A stretch of 63,636 nt of DNA. Origin: Welwitschia mirabilis (lineage: Eukaryota; Gnetophyta; Gnetopsida; Welwitschiales). The notes beneath the pieces are model-generated. The model saw only the letters and a list, made by a program, of their open reading frames with translations. It was not told where the DNA came from and searched no databases. The stretch is taken from the NCBI GenBank assembly GCA_051453625.1, contig JBOZIK010000001.1, positions 155,763,129-155,826,764 on the forward strand, written 5' to 3'. Shown one piece after another: positions 50,601 through 55,580 of this stretch. The translations under genes and the position numbers were made by a program. Every line of letters begins with the position of its first letter. Positions within the stretch are counted from its first letter, which is position 1.

Positions 50601-53600
50601 CGTTTGTCCACGACGGAAGTTGGCTTTGTTGGCTCCATAGTAGCTGTGTTGGCTCCATCAGCCTCTATAGCGAGACTCCCCATCCCGCGTATATATGTAG
50701 AGGGTTCGNNNNNNNNNNNNNNNNNNNNNNNNNNNNNNNNNNNNNNNNNNNNNNNNNNNNNNNNNNNNNNNNNNNNNNNNNNNNNNNNNNNNNNNNNNNN
50801 NNNNNNNNNNNNNNNNNNNNNNNNNNNNNNNNNNNNNNNNNNNNNNNNNNNNNNNNNNNNNNNNNNNNNNNNNNNNNNNNNNNNNNNNNNNNNNNNNNNN
50901 NNNNNNNNNNNNNNNNNNNNNNNNNNNNNNNNNNNNNNNNNNNNNNNNNNNNNNNNNNNNNNNNNNNNNNNNNNNNNNNNNNNNNNNNNNNNNNNNNNNN
51001 NNNNNNNNNNNNNNNNNNNNNNNNNNNNNNNNNNNNNNNNNNNNNNNNNNNNNNNNNNNNNNNNNNNNNNNNNNNNNNNNNNNNNNNNNNNNNNNNNNNN
51101 NNNNNNNNNNNNNNNNNNNNNNNNNNNNNNNNNNNNNNNNNNNNNNNNNNNNNNNNNNNNNNNNNNNNNNNNNNNNNNNNNNNNNNNNNNNNNNNNNNNN
51201 NNNNNNNNNNNNNNNNNNNNNNNNNNNNNNNNNNNNNNNNNNNNNNNNNNNNNNNNNNNATGCCGGTATAGTGAGCCCACATAGCCAGCCTCCCTGCCAC
51301 CCCCCATCCTATATAACGTGTTTGTGTGAGCGGTTAGTATATATGGCAGTAATTGTAGGTGTCATTGGGCTCGCTATATACATGTGTTCTAAAGCTCACC
51401 ATCTCAGGGTTAGGGCTACATAGGCTGGGGTTAATCAATCTCGACTAACACCGTAGGGGGCTAAATGGGGCCCCTTCAACTGGGTAAATCATTCCGCTAA
51501 AGGCTATAAATGAAGTGAATGCCCTCCCCTTTAACCGCTACTCATTCGCCCACAACTCCATAGTGTTGGCTCTTAAAGCCATGCCAACTGGTACTAGTCG
51601 TTGTTATATAACTGCCATGTTGGTCGTTGTTATATGGTGCCGGTGTTGGTAATGACCTTGACACACCCACTCCTCGTTCATCCAGCCTCTATAGTGAGAC
51701 TCCTCATCCCATGTATATATGTAGATGGTTCGGGGTGTGCAAGGGAAGGGGGCTAATAACGCATGGCTCACTACAGTAGTCGTGGTGAAGAGCCACATAT
51801 TGTGGCTATCTATTTCTATGTGGCATATAAAATCAGATATATGGTTACGGTAGGGAGGCTAGTTACAAGGTTGCTATGTGGGGCTAGCTGAAAGCTTCAC
51901 ATGCTATAGGCAGGGCAGTTANNNNNNNNNNNNNNNNNNNNNNNNNNNNNNNNNNNNNNNNNNNNNNNNNNNNNNNNNNNNNNNNNNNNNNNNNNNNNNN
52001 NNNNNNNNNNNNNNNNNNNNNCAGCCTCTATAGCGAGACTCCCCATCCCGCGTATATATGTAGAGGGTTCGGGGTGTGCGAGGGAAGGGGGCTAGTAATG
52101 CATGGCTCGCTACAGTAGTCGTGGTGAAGAGCCACATATTGTGGCTATCTATTTCTATGTGGCATATAAAATCAGATATATGTAAACGACAGGGAGGCTA
52201 GTTACAAGGTTGCTATGTGGGGCTGGCTGAAAGCTTTGCGTGCTACAGGCAGGGTAGTCGTTACAAGCTCACTAACTACAAGTAGTTCCAACTGCCCGCA
52301 TACGATGACAGGGTTTTCCAGTGTAACGCGTGTTACTAGTGGCACTATGGGGCTTAAGGGAGGCTAGTTACAAGGTTGCTTACTCACTCTAACGTCCACG
52401 GGAGGCGGTTGACGGCTTTAGTCCACTGTAGTAGGAGCGGAGGATACAACGACCAGCCCATGTGACTAAGGCTCGGCTGCAGTAAGTGAGGAGGTTTGGG
52501 CGGTTGGAACTACATGCCTGCCAGCTACGAGTGAGCTTATATAACCCATAGACTCCTTGCATCGAGCGAGCTGCCTGCCAGCCCCACCATTGCTGATATA
52601 ATAGTGGCGCCCAGGGACGAGTATAGCCTATATAGTGGTGGCCAGGGTTGATGTATCTATATAGCAGCTGTCAGGGTATTAGATAACGCTCAACCAGGGT
52701 AATCAACTACAAATGGCTATAGGTTTAGGCTATTGTGGAATGGAACTATATCGATATATAGTTGCCTACGGGGCTACATGTGGTGTGATCAACCAGGGTA
52801 ACCCATTCCACCCGGGCTATAGGTGAAGGGTTGGGCCACTTTCCATGTAATGCCGCTTACAGTGTAGACGAGTGGTTTTAACCTGCTCTGCCTTTGTTCT
52901 ATATAGAAATGCCTGTAAACCACTTCCCTCCTCACGCCATCTTTCTCTCCCTGGTATAGGTATGCGGGCTAGCACTAGTCTACATACCCCTGCCCGTGCA
53001 CGCGTATATTGGAGCCAACCCCATTACGTAACAGCCAGCTCAGGTTCCTGGGCCACAAAGTATCTCTCATGCTGACAGACTGTAGCGAGGTACCTTTATG
53101 TAGACAACCAACACTCTGACTCTGGCCGCTACGAGTGGGTGAGCGAACCCATAGACTACCCTTATCTGCTTCCCCTGCCCGTGCAAGCCTGGCAAGCGGT
53201 TATACCACACTGACCCAGCTTCGCCAACTGCCCGTATACGTCACTACGTATATGCCCACTCTGTTACAAGCCTTGGGAACTAGTTGCTCACTCTGCTTGT
53301 TCGCTCGCATGGCTCGCTGCAGTCACGTACGATCGGATGGGGAAACATCACTACTTAAGATCAACTTGGCTACATAGACGTCAAGCGAATGGCCAGCTCC
53401 ACACCACAACGACGACTGTCTGCCTCTGTAGCGTGTGCGGTAAGATATGAATTCCATTGCCCGCATGCGCCATGTGGACTGTGCACTACCTAGTCAAGGA
53501 TTAAAAGCTAGCTGGGGGTTCGCTAACTACAATGGCAGTTATATATGTGGGGTGGTGCACGGGTTTGTAGTTGCTACAGGCGTTACAGTCTTGCTACCCA

Positions 53601-55580
53601 CCGTACACCACCGTACACAAACCAACTGACTGCATAGTAGTATATGAATATCTCACATAAAGCCCACCTAGGGAACGCTATGTGGGCTCACTCGCACATA
53701 CGACGACGGGTTGTAGTTACAGTAACTAGTATGCGGTATGCAGGCAGTTATGTAGATTGGGCAACAAGCCTAGCAAGCTCATTCTAGCCAGCCAGCCTAG
53801 GGGCAATGCTGAGGAGGTGCCACTACAACATTGCACAGAATCGTAGGCCATCCAATCATCGTAGCTCCTACTACGAAATAACCATTCTGAGTACATACAG
53901 AAAAGGCTGGGTAGGGTATCATGGTAAGCCATGTCCGTTTAAAACCCACCCTTACGGGCCGTGCTGTGGGGTTGTAAATGAGTCCATTCGTGCGTGCTGT
54001 GGGGGGAGCCCATATTTTTCTTGATTATGCATTCTGTAAGTCCATGGTTGTTTGAACACTTCTCTTGGATCTGATTCTTTGAAGTTATGATAAAAGTCAG
54101 GTTTGTACTCTCATATGGGTGCTTAAATTTTCTAAAAGGATGAATATTACACATCTTTCACTCCAAACCATAGTGTTCTGCCATGTTAAATGGCTGGATC
54201 GGTTAATTCAAAACACATAATTCTAGGCCTCTTAAAGTAAGACGTTTTCCACATGCATCTTTCGCAAGCTCCAGCTTGTGCCATTTATTTTTACCAAATA
54301 CTTGCAAGCCTAATTGGATGGCAGCTGATTAATTTGGTGTTGAATGATCACAAATTAATTTGTAATTTATTTATTAAGAAAATTATGTTATTGATGAGTA
54401 ATTTAAATAGCTATATGCAAACAGAGTATTTCGTTAGATATGTGAATTGTAGCATAATACCTGAAAACATTGCCTGGTGTTTGCTTTTCTGTTTCCAACA
54501 TCCTTAAATTTGATTGTTCTATTGCTGTTGTCATTGTATCCAACTTTATATAGATGTATTACCACAAATGGTAGAGATAATTGACAAAAGCATCATGCAG
54601 AGAGTCTGAATACTTTTCCAAGGCGAACTTCAAGTATGACAAATCAGGGTCTGAGTACCCAGCAACACGAACAGAATGCAGACCAGGCTAACGTAAACAA
54701 TGAGCAAAGCGCAGGACCACTTTCTACAGCACCAATTTCAGGACAAAGTTCAATGAGCAATGCAAGCAATTCAGCTAGCACAGTCTCCCATGAAAATTCT
54801 GCAACAGCAGCTGGATTTGCTCACCAGAATTCAATGAACAGAGCAAATGGTTCAACATCGTTTACAAGCAATACACAGGTTTCTTCAGCTGGTTCATCAT
54901 TGCCAGTTCAGCAATCACAAATAAGCCCTACAGTGTCAGTTCCAAACTCGGGTTCATCTGCTTCAAATTCCATCAAGTCTTCACCTGCTAGCACTTTGAC
55001 CTCAACATCAGCACAGTTGCCAGCTGTCAGTACCAGTAGTAGTATGTTACAGCATCAGCAGCCACCTATGCACACTGATGAGTTTGAGCCAACTGATTCT
55101 GATAGTTCAGTTCAACATTTTTTTCAGGAAATGATGATGTCTTCTCAGCTTAATGGAGGTTCATCATTTCAACAGAGTATGGATGGAGCAAGTATGGGAA
55201 GCAATATGACTGGAAACACGGCTTTAGGGAATGATTTGAAGAACTTACAAGAGTCGGTTACAAGTAATGGGCCTGCTAGTCTGAAAAGTGCAAGCAGTTT
55301 TGGTGTGAACCGCTTACCAAACAGTGCAAACATTGAGTTTGATAACATGGGATCAATCGATTCTATGCCTAGTGTGGTAAACGGTAATCGGCACATAAAC
55401 ATTTCCAATAATAACATGACACTAAATGGAAGGGCCAATGTAGTGCCTTTAGCTCAGAATCATACCATACAGGATTCAAACTTTACCCTCCAGCACGAGA
55501 TTGGAGGAAATAGGTTACTGAATGGCCTTGGGAGCACAGGGAACTTCAATAACATCCAGTTTGATTGGAAGTCTCCATAA
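7159..55580 (+). CDS. SEU: SEUSS-like transcriptional co-regulator, nine coding exons, 43.7-kb last intron
   Basis: Coding exons read from the sequence: 7159-8280, 8598-8720, 8859-8907, 9094-9308, 9429-9497, 9617-9714, 10624-10717, 10876-10945 and 54601-55580. Together they give 2820 nt (939 residues plus TAA) without an internal stop, and every intron has GT..AG ends. The N-terminus (LRTNSGLLGGQGG, FPSLVSSRPQY) is SEUSS-like. Residues about 352-620 form the conserved LDB-like core, with GMCARRLMQYM, DNNIEFWRKFVAEYF, DVWHCEIC, EVLPRL, LEELLYVDMP, RQLAKALEVPLVNDLGYTKR and EVVNSMKDLID. The flanks are Gln-rich (14-Gln run at 275-288) and Ser/Asn-rich, and the end (FNNIQFDW) resembles the family C-terminus. 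Arabidopsis SEU, from memory about 877 residues, acts in the nucleus with LEUNIG and MADS proteins as a repressor of AGAMOUS in flower and ovule development; that role is carried over by homology. The start is the first ATG of the conserved N-terminus. SEU fits better than the SLK paralogues because of the N-terminus. Confidence 0.93.
8281..8597 (+). other. SEUSS intron 1 (317 bp)
   Basis: GTATTT..TTTCAG. AT-rich, with no further gene seen in it. Confidence 0.85.
8598..8720 (+). CDS. SEU: SEUSS exon 2 (residues 375-415)
   Basis: The acceptor is TTTTCAG|GACAAT and the donor CCGCAG|GTTTTT. The exon is 41 codons, phase 0 at both ends, and encodes DNNIEFWRKFVAEYF, then KKRLCVSLYGSGRQ and GVFPQ of the LDB core. 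Three Thr codons follow RQ where I recall two in Arabidopsis SEU, a one-residue insertion. The exon sits among long flanking reading frames on the other strand that are shadows. Confidence 0.95.
8859..8907 (+). CDS. SEU: SEUSS exon 3 (49 bp micro-exon)
   Basis: It encodes DVWHCEICGAKPGRGF plus one base of the next codon. The borders are TTGACAG|GATGTG and GGCTTTG|GTATGA. It is too short to be found by ORF search, but it is required to keep frame between exons 2 and 4. Confidence 0.94.
9094..9308 (+). CDS. SEU: SEUSS exon 4
   Basis: The acceptor is TATTCCAG|AGACGA and the donor TTTAAAG|GTTTGG. It completes the split Glu codon (G|AG) and encodes TTVEVLPRLCKIKYDSG, LEELLYVDMP, SGQIVLEYGKA and VVRDGQLRIVF, the central part of the LDB-like domain. 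No internal stop is present, and the following intron enters in phase 0. Confidence 0.95.
9429..9497 (+). CDS. SEU: SEUSS exon 5 (23 codons)
   Basis: It encodes ICSWEFCARSHEELIPRRVL plus three more residues, a near-invariant SEU/SLK block. The borders are TTGTCAG|ATTTGT and CCATTG|GTATGA, phase 0 on both sides. Confidence 0.95.
9617..9714 (+). CDS. SEU: SEUSS exon 6
   Basis: It encodes VQHLGSTAQKYQSSIQNG and a variable Ser/Thr-rich stretch ending SISN. The acceptor is CTTGCAG|GTACAG and the donor AACAA|GTAAGT. It leaves two bases that join the first base of exon 7 to make a Lys codon; the joined length matches the family (ELHSISNKFV against a remembered ELQNNCNMFV). Confidence 0.92.
9715..10623 (+). 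other. SEUSS intron 6 (909 bp)
   Basis: GTAAGT..TTGTAG. It contains an exon-like stretch after AATTTAG at 9850 that stays open in the gene frame until TGA at 9975-9977. Skipping it gives the family-length protein, so I treat it as intron. A short GTT run lies near 10567. Confidence 0.8.
10624..10717 (+). CDS. SEU: SEUSS exon 7
   Basis: It encodes FVTTARQLAKALEVPLVNDL and GYTKRYVRCLQ, among the most conserved residues of SEU and SLK proteins. The borders are TTTGTAG|GTTTGT and CTGCAG|GTTGTC. Confidence 0.95.
10876..10945 (+). CDS. SEU: SEUSS exon 8
   Basis: It encodes ISEVVNSMKDLIDFSRQNK and IGPI, plus the first base of a split Glu codon. The acceptor is TTTTCAG|ATATCA and the donor CTATTG|GTATGC. 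The next base of coding sequence lies 43.7 kb downstream, at 54601. Confidence 0.94.
10946..12300. other. Intron 8, unassigned AT-rich part
   Basis: No protein domain, RNA gene or clear repeat was recognised here. Confidence 0.4.
12300..12710 (-). repeat. Diverged solo copia LTR, reverse orientation
   Basis: The reverse complement begins near 12705 with TGTAATGTGAAGCCAAATTC and continues with GTAAAAGGTGG and CCTTGGGG, the same ordered words as the LTRs of elements A and B. The far border is not clear and no pol sequence is attached. Confidence 0.45.
12711..13480. other. Intron 8, unassigned; may be distal LINE sequence
   Basis: It lies downstream (minus direction) of the L1 RT relic. No domain is readable in any frame I examined. 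Confidence 0.35.
14040..14492 (+). repeat. LTR fragment with primer-binding site
   Basis: The block ends GGGCCCAACA followed by GGTGGTATTAGAGCAAGG at about 14492-14510, a close relative of the initiator-tRNA-Met primer site TGGTATCAGAGC. The 19-bp word GATGGTAAAGGGCCCAACA occurs at 14473 and again at 14532. The 5' border is a guess and no copia coding follows. Confidence 0.45.
14560..15940. other. Intron 8, between LTR fragment and LINE ORF1 remnant
   Basis: Probably decayed LINE endonuclease sequence by position, but no motif can be shown. Confidence 0.3.
16201..16746. other. Intron 8, unassigned
   Basis: AT-rich; nothing recognised. Confidence 0.4.
16747..17123 (+). repeat. 5' LTR of copia element A
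   Basis: 377 bp with TG..CA ends, aligned with the element B LTRs at 33944 and 38574. It holds a TATTTAAATAAAAG box near 16860 and the GA-rich run that follows it. Confidence 0.8.
17291..17878 (+). pseudogene. Copia element A gag
   Basis: An open run of 195 residues with UBN2-like gag sequence: GNRILGTYRGITKAPVLWKT, LNERYGQP, FKIKMKEETSLQSHLDEMNG, LSSLPESWEMV. The frame extends upstream to about 17234 (MMDDVLY, then TGA at 17255). It ends at a TAG at 17876 that replaces the Trp codon inside the CCHC zinc knuckle, which in element B reads CWYCKKKGHLHKDC. Gag packages element RNA; this copy would make a truncated protein. Confidence 0.85.
17879..18721 (+). pseudogene. Copia element A protease and integrase N-terminus
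   Basis: It continues the gag frame after the TAG. The protease site reads LDSEASFHV (18065), with Glu in place of the catalytic-loop Gly of D-S-G. Then come FLGDDRSCTIEEI, RNVYHVPGITKNLISSGQL, the GAG-pre-integrase domain (LWHRTLGHLSETGMKVL, about 18447) and CHDC-type zinc residues (HDCAIGKNKRVAFKK). The integrase core begins with MYSDVVV, first catalytic Asp, and a frameshift near 18715 ends the run. Confidence 0.85.
18669..19320 (+). pseudogene. Copia element A integrase core and linker
   Basis: In the shifted frame the integrase continues with IDNGDEYTSHEF (second Asp), GIVHTKTSPGTPQNN and VVERNN (catalytic Glu kept), then FWAEAARTTTYLINCSPH. After a stop at 19153 the linker reads FFLGYGGDDFRYRL and HDVEFKEDMMFY, matching element B. 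Confidence 0.85.
19500..20002 (+). pseudogene. Copia element A reverse transcriptase, 5' half
   Basis: Readable pieces are KWKAAMEEEMKSLE, TWNLVPLPKGKRPLRSRWV, YKAQLMVKGYSQ and HNDLEEEIYMHVPKGLEV, with stops between. It ends in the N run at 20003. Confidence 0.8.
20003..20102. other. Assembly gap (100 N)
   Basis: Exactly 100 N, the usual placeholder for a gap of unknown size. Confidence 0.95.
20103..20590 (+). pseudogene. SIRE-type copia reverse transcriptase fragment
   Basis: Open run with IIQIYIDDIIFGAS (the YVDD box, here YIDD), FEMSMLGELSMFLGLQIEQS, GIFISQSKYTKDLVKQFGLE, SMIGSLLYLTASRHDIMFSV and PKESHHQAS, then a stop. The wording (IYxDDIIFGA, DIMFSV) is that of the SIRE lineage, different from element A on the other side of the gap, whose relative B has CHVDDMLVVGN. 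RNase H is missing. Confidence 0.85.
20591..20880. other. Intron 8, short unassigned stretch
   Basis: Contains a repeated word, AGAAATGCAATAATTAACAA / AGAAATACAGTCATTAAGAG, near 20632 and 20685. Nothing else was recognised. Confidence 0.35.
20881..21020 (+). pseudogene. Copia GAG-pre-integrase remnant
   Basis: A short stretch reads IVIRIGNVQLKLLDKRKFIL then HDVKHAPKASKSLL, the piece between protease and integrase in copia polyproteins (VLHDVxHxPKxxKNLLSI). No other domain is attached. Confidence 0.55.
21021..21700. other. Intron 8, unassigned
   Basis: No domain was recognised; mostly AT-rich, with short open frames that lack coding character. Confidence 0.35.
21700..22078 (-). repeat. Diverged solo copia LTR, reverse orientation
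   Basis: Reverse complement from 22078 reads TGTTGTAATGTAAAGCCAAA, then TAATGTTGTAAAAAGATGG, GCCTTGGGG and GAGGTTGCTTGG, matching element A and B LTR words in order. The left border is uncertain. Confidence 0.45.
22079..23040. other. Intron 8, possible LINE 5' region
   Basis: It precedes the LINE on the same strand and may be its first ORF, but no motif is visible. Confidence 0.3.
23040..25690 (+). mobile_element. Degenerate non-L1-looking LINE, plus strand
   Basis: Endonuclease piece at 23489: MDLLILNGMQISPKSC, then GHHRNSCIDF (family pattern LxILNG..T....G.SxIDY). Reverse transcriptase pieces: LFKRCNKANLND at about 24330, CFVDFSKAYDSV at about 24570, IGMPRDNLFGI, VKQGPPLSPNLF at about 24755, LLYANNATLIS at about 24837 where YADD has become YANN, and INVDRPKIK. 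Many stops and frameshifts. DFSKAYD with a Y-A-D-D box is closer to CR1/Jockey/RTE-type elements than to the usual plant L1 (GFF.S.RGLRQGDPLSPYLF). Confidence 0.65.
25690..26560 (+). repeat. Probable copia (SIRE-like) LTR with internal minisatellite
   Basis: The left part reads GAGAACTATGAGTTTCAATG, as expected near a SIRE LTR start. The right part has GAACCAAGGAAGACACAACA and AGCCAAACCACTATAAATCT, the TATA-like/R region of such LTRs. Between them are tandem 80-bp units. No coding sequence is attached, so it may be a solo LTR; borders are approximate. Confidence 0.5.
25860..26165 (+). repeat. 80-bp minisatellite with GACGTCCCCACTC core
   Basis: Units recur at an 80-bp step: CCCAGACGTCCCCGCTCTTC (25925), CCTGGACGTCCCCACTCTTC (26005) and CCCAGATGCTCCCC (26085), with a second core half-way in each unit (GTGTGGATGTCCCAACTC at 25981, GTGTAGACATCCCCACTC at 26061). 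At least three and a half units are visible. Confidence 0.75.
26561..28700. other. Intron 8, unassigned, with an LTR- or MITE-like stretch at about 27775-27905
   Basis: Most shows no signal. Near 27790 the words AAGGCAAGTGAGGTTCCAAC, CCAAAACCAATTGGC and TGTGGGACAACACCCAC occur together, a combination common in terminal repeats of plant transposons. I cannot assign the family. Confidence 0.35.
28710..28822 (-). pseudogene. HMA1: Single exon of a heavy-metal P-type ATPase HMA1-like gene
   Basis: The minus strand reads ARGSIYRALG, MVAASPCALAVAPLAY, ATAISACASK with no stop. The block carries the SPC ion-binding motif of P1B-4 ATPases and matches the HMA1 segment before GILLKG. Family role: a chloroplast-envelope metal transporter. 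Splice-type borders are kept (TTGTAG|GGGCAC, AAGTAAG|GTAAAA), so the piece came from genomic DNA, not from mRNA. No other HMA1 exon (DKTGT, GDxxND, N-terminal His-rich part) is seen nearby on either side. It is an orphan exon inside the SEUSS intron, in antisense direction. Confidence 0.8.
28823..31700. other. Intron 8, unassigned
   Basis: No domain found. A minus-strand open stretch at 29258-29461 matches no family I know. A 24-bp unit (GGATTAGGCATCTTGATGTT plus GAGGT) is doubled at 30718-30766, and TGAATGCACATTTT is repeated near 29930 and 29988. Confidence 0.35.
31711..33720 (+). pseudogene. hAT transposase relic 1 (BED finger, DUF659, start of C-terminal part)
   Basis: N-terminal piece FERVTRLKYQIASITGHDIC (31747), then VKQECMAMLAEKDKRR, matches BED-type zinc-finger hAT proteins. 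DUF659-like pieces follow: MAKFWNFHTLPLNAF (about 32200), FLESINASKHVKNGEYLLGV (about 32495), VIIHNATSFVAAGQI (about 32720), ATHCLELLLRDIRKI (about 32805), CTTRFATNFILLDSLSKRK (about 33080). Near 33540 it reads RWNEHLHIDFHAAAHVLNP. Introns or deletions and several stops separate them. The hAT dimerisation end is missing; element B begins 220 bp downstream. Confidence 0.75.
33721..33943. other. Short spacer between hAT relic 1 and copia B
   Basis: No feature recognised; may be the decayed hAT C-terminus. Confidence 0.3.
33944..34312 (+). repeat. 5' LTR of copia element B
   Basis: 369 bp, TGTTAGAAAAG .. TCATAACA, followed directly by the primer-binding site. Confidence 0.85.
34313..34682 (+). 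other. Copia element B leader
   Basis: It starts at the primer site. It includes a stretch (34365-34545) rich in AGCAAG and GAGCGAAGC words that element A lacks. The beginning of gag is decayed here. Confidence 0.5.
34683..35310 (+). pseudogene. Copia element B gag
   Basis: LNERYDQPIG, FKIKMKEGTSLQSHLNEMNG, LSSSPESWETIWTTL and an intact CCHC knuckle CWYCKKKGHLHKDC at about 35265, then a TAG at 35308. A stop near 34730 also breaks the 5' part. Confidence 0.85.
35311..36455 (+). pseudogene. Copia element B protease and integrase
   Basis: The protease site is LDSGASFHVC (about 35455), intact where element A has Glu. Then RNVYHVPSIAKNL, the GAG-pre-integrase region with a frameshift near 35845, HDCAISKNKCFAFKKF, and the integrase core: VYSDVVGPVF (Asp), DDNGGEYTSYEF (Asp), and LAKRYNH where A has VVERNN, so the catalytic Glu is Lys. 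Confidence 0.85.
36456..37840 (+). pseudogene. Copia element B linker and reverse transcriptase
   Basis: CVFLGYEGDDFGYRLWDPMA at 36571, RDVEFREDVMFY, KWKATMEEEMKSLE, YMHVPESLEVENR and SLYGLKQAPRRWYKKFD, then CHVDDMLVVGNNM (about 37530, catalytic Asp pair kept) and LEPAKQILGMRIVRDGS. Several stops and frameshifts. Confidence 0.85.
37758..38430 (+). pseudogene. Copia element B end of RT and RNase H
   Basis: RSLMYIMVCTRLDIAQAVEV, GHWEAVKWVLHYLKGT, SWMSRQQSDIAISIAEAEYV, AAKEMLWLRGF, then frame-shifted KHIDVKYHFIRQKIEKHLLD. These are the standard copia RNase H blocks. Confidence 0.88.
38574..38939 (+). repeat. 3' LTR of copia element B
   Basis: TGTTTGAAAAGTGAAGCC start after the purine tract. 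It aligns with the 5' LTR to AGCACTAACATTCAT, lacking about 12 bp near the end. Confidence 0.82.
38940..41600 (-). pseudogene. hAT transposase relic 2 (BED finger, DUF659, C-terminal part)
   Basis: Minus strand. BED finger at about 41530-41400: DDLWRYVKSNQRTIKPK, CNVYCSLCDGHIHGSINRF, then FHLAQV. DUF659 at about 40720-40400: GCTIIIGGWKD, FLNVDVTHAMRNAVFMTSII, VAEEVGPSNLVQIITNNAST, IPCAAHSLDLLLGNLGKVLG. C-terminal part at about 39570-39450: RWNNTLHKPIDGVAHLLNP. Stops and frameshifts show decay. These are standard landmarks of plant hAT transposases; terminal inverted repeats were not found. Confidence 0.78.
41656..41748 (+). repeat. (TG)n(AG)n(GGGA)n microsatellite
   Basis: About ten TG units run directly into GA and GGGA units. 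A compound simple repeat lying just upstream of hAT relic 2 in its own reading direction. Confidence 0.95.
41749..43380. other. Intron 8, unassigned
   Basis: No domain or repeat recognised. Confidence 0.35.
43385..43620 (+). mobile_element. tRNA-derived SINE candidate
   Basis: A box A-like word TAGTTCAGTGG (43400-43410) is followed 33 nt later by a box B-like GTTGAAATCC (43444-43453), the spacing and order of an RNA polymerase III promoter. The stretch between does not fold as a complete tRNA (no matching acceptor stem that I can find), so a SINE head is more likely than a tRNA gene. The 3' end and target duplication are not defined. Confidence 0.5.
43621..44182. other. Intron 8, unassigned
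   Basis: A-rich, no domain recognised. Confidence 0.35.
44183..44622 (+). repeat. LTR related to copia A/B family
   Basis: TGTTAATGTGTGAAGCCAAA start, then TTGTAAAAGGAGG and GCCTATTTAATGG as in the A and B LTRs. It ends CTTCAACA before a primer-like TTTGGTATTAAAA. About 440 bp, so longer than those of A and B. Confidence 0.55.
44623..46500 (+). mobile_element. Copia relic C, internal remnant and possible 3' LTR
   Basis: At 45205-45360 it reads DENLLSIRQLRGDWYEIRF, then SNIYKLGM, and at about 45405-45535 SLELMYENEIVRVM and LERRFAACEIGKFSR, the GAG-pre-integrase domain. A second TGTTGGAGTTAGTGAAGCC at 45999 may start the 3' LTR. Gag, RT and most of integrase are missing, so most of the element is deleted. 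Confidence 0.5.
46501..48780. other. Intron 8, unassigned, with a reverse primer-site remnant
   Basis: Near 47050 the reverse complement reads CAATTAGTATTAGAGCC, like an LTR-element primer site on the minus strand. A degenerate 190-bp-spaced repeat (ACAACTAAACCCATTTG / ACAAGTAAACCCGCTTT) occurs at 46925 and 47125. No coding domain seen. Confidence 0.35.
48781..50145 (+). pseudogene. Copia pol relic D (RT and RNase H)
   Basis: RT start: LDEAIHFLVWIKAMEEELI (about 48840), RTIGFKLVFRIKPN (about 48948). The catalytic box region is duplicated (49208-49276). Then LEMSDMVILTYFFGL, TILQSQFLVQILKTFGM. RNase H: STICCDSNNAISMSENLVQH at about 49920 and IADILL at about 50080. Many stops and deletions. 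Integrase and gag are not visible upstream. Confidence 0.7.
50146..50392. other. Spacer, possible LTR of relic D
   Basis: Follows RNase H, so a 3' LTR would be expected, but no border can be proven. Confidence 0.3.
50709..51259. other. Assembly gap (551 N)
   Basis: N run inside the repeated GC-rich block; the non-round length suggests a sized gap. Confidence 0.95.
51922..52021. other. Assembly gap (100 N)
   Basis: Exactly 100 N. Both sides carry the same repeat (51683 and 52022 onwards, 339 bp apart in this assembly). Confidence 0.95.
54021..54600 (+). other. 3' end of SEUSS intron 8
   Basis: AT-rich DNA leading to the acceptor CATGCAG at 54600; no other feature. Confidence 0.7.
54601..55580 (+). 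CDS. SEU: SEUSS exon 9, Ser/Asn/Gln-rich C-terminus
   Basis: The acceptor CATGCAG|AGAGTC restores the Glu codon opened by exon 8 and continues ESLNTFPRRTSS, the same place where I recall GPIES..FPRRT in Arabidopsis SEU. The match fixes this exon to the gene despite the distance. The rest is a low-complexity Ser/Asn/Gln/Thr-rich activation- or repression-type tail containing the acidic stretch TDEFEPTDSDSS, and it ends FNNIQFDWKSP, then TAA at 55578-55580. Confidence 0.93.

Larger units (their letters stand above)
50393..54020. repeat. GC- and CpG-rich block of unknown origin with repeated units
   Basis: Composition changes abruptly from AT-rich to near 50% GC with frequent CpG (for example ACGTACGATCGG at 53325, GTATACGTCACTACG at 53234), then back to AT-rich near 54020. 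Two or three copies of one unit are present at the left (anchors GGGGCCCCTTCAAC at 50393 and 51467; CAGCCTCTATAG at 50660, 51683 and 52022). No protein domain or rRNA/tRNA was recognised in 52260-54000. It contains two of the three assembly gaps. Confidence 0.7.
10946..54600 (+). other. SEUSS intron 8, 43,655 bp, TE-filled
   Basis: The intron starts at GTATGC and ends at CATGCAG. It separates two bases of one Glu codon (phase 1). It contains both-orientation copia LTRs, two LINE relics, two hAT relics, a gene fragment and a GC-rich block. The size includes three N runs totalling 751 bases (two of exactly 100 N, probably of arbitrary length), so the true length is uncertain. Confidence 0.9.

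Noticed and set aside
50423-51307. Long open frames on both strands across the N run
   Set aside because: Most of their length is N; the real flanks have no coding signature.
51406-51417. Telomere-like AGGGTTAGGG word
   Set aside because: A single copy, with no tandem TTTAGGG run around it.
50393-54020. Bacterial or rDNA contamination
   Set aside because: No long coding frames, no rRNA sequence; the tandem units and TATATA words do not look bacterial. Origin left open.
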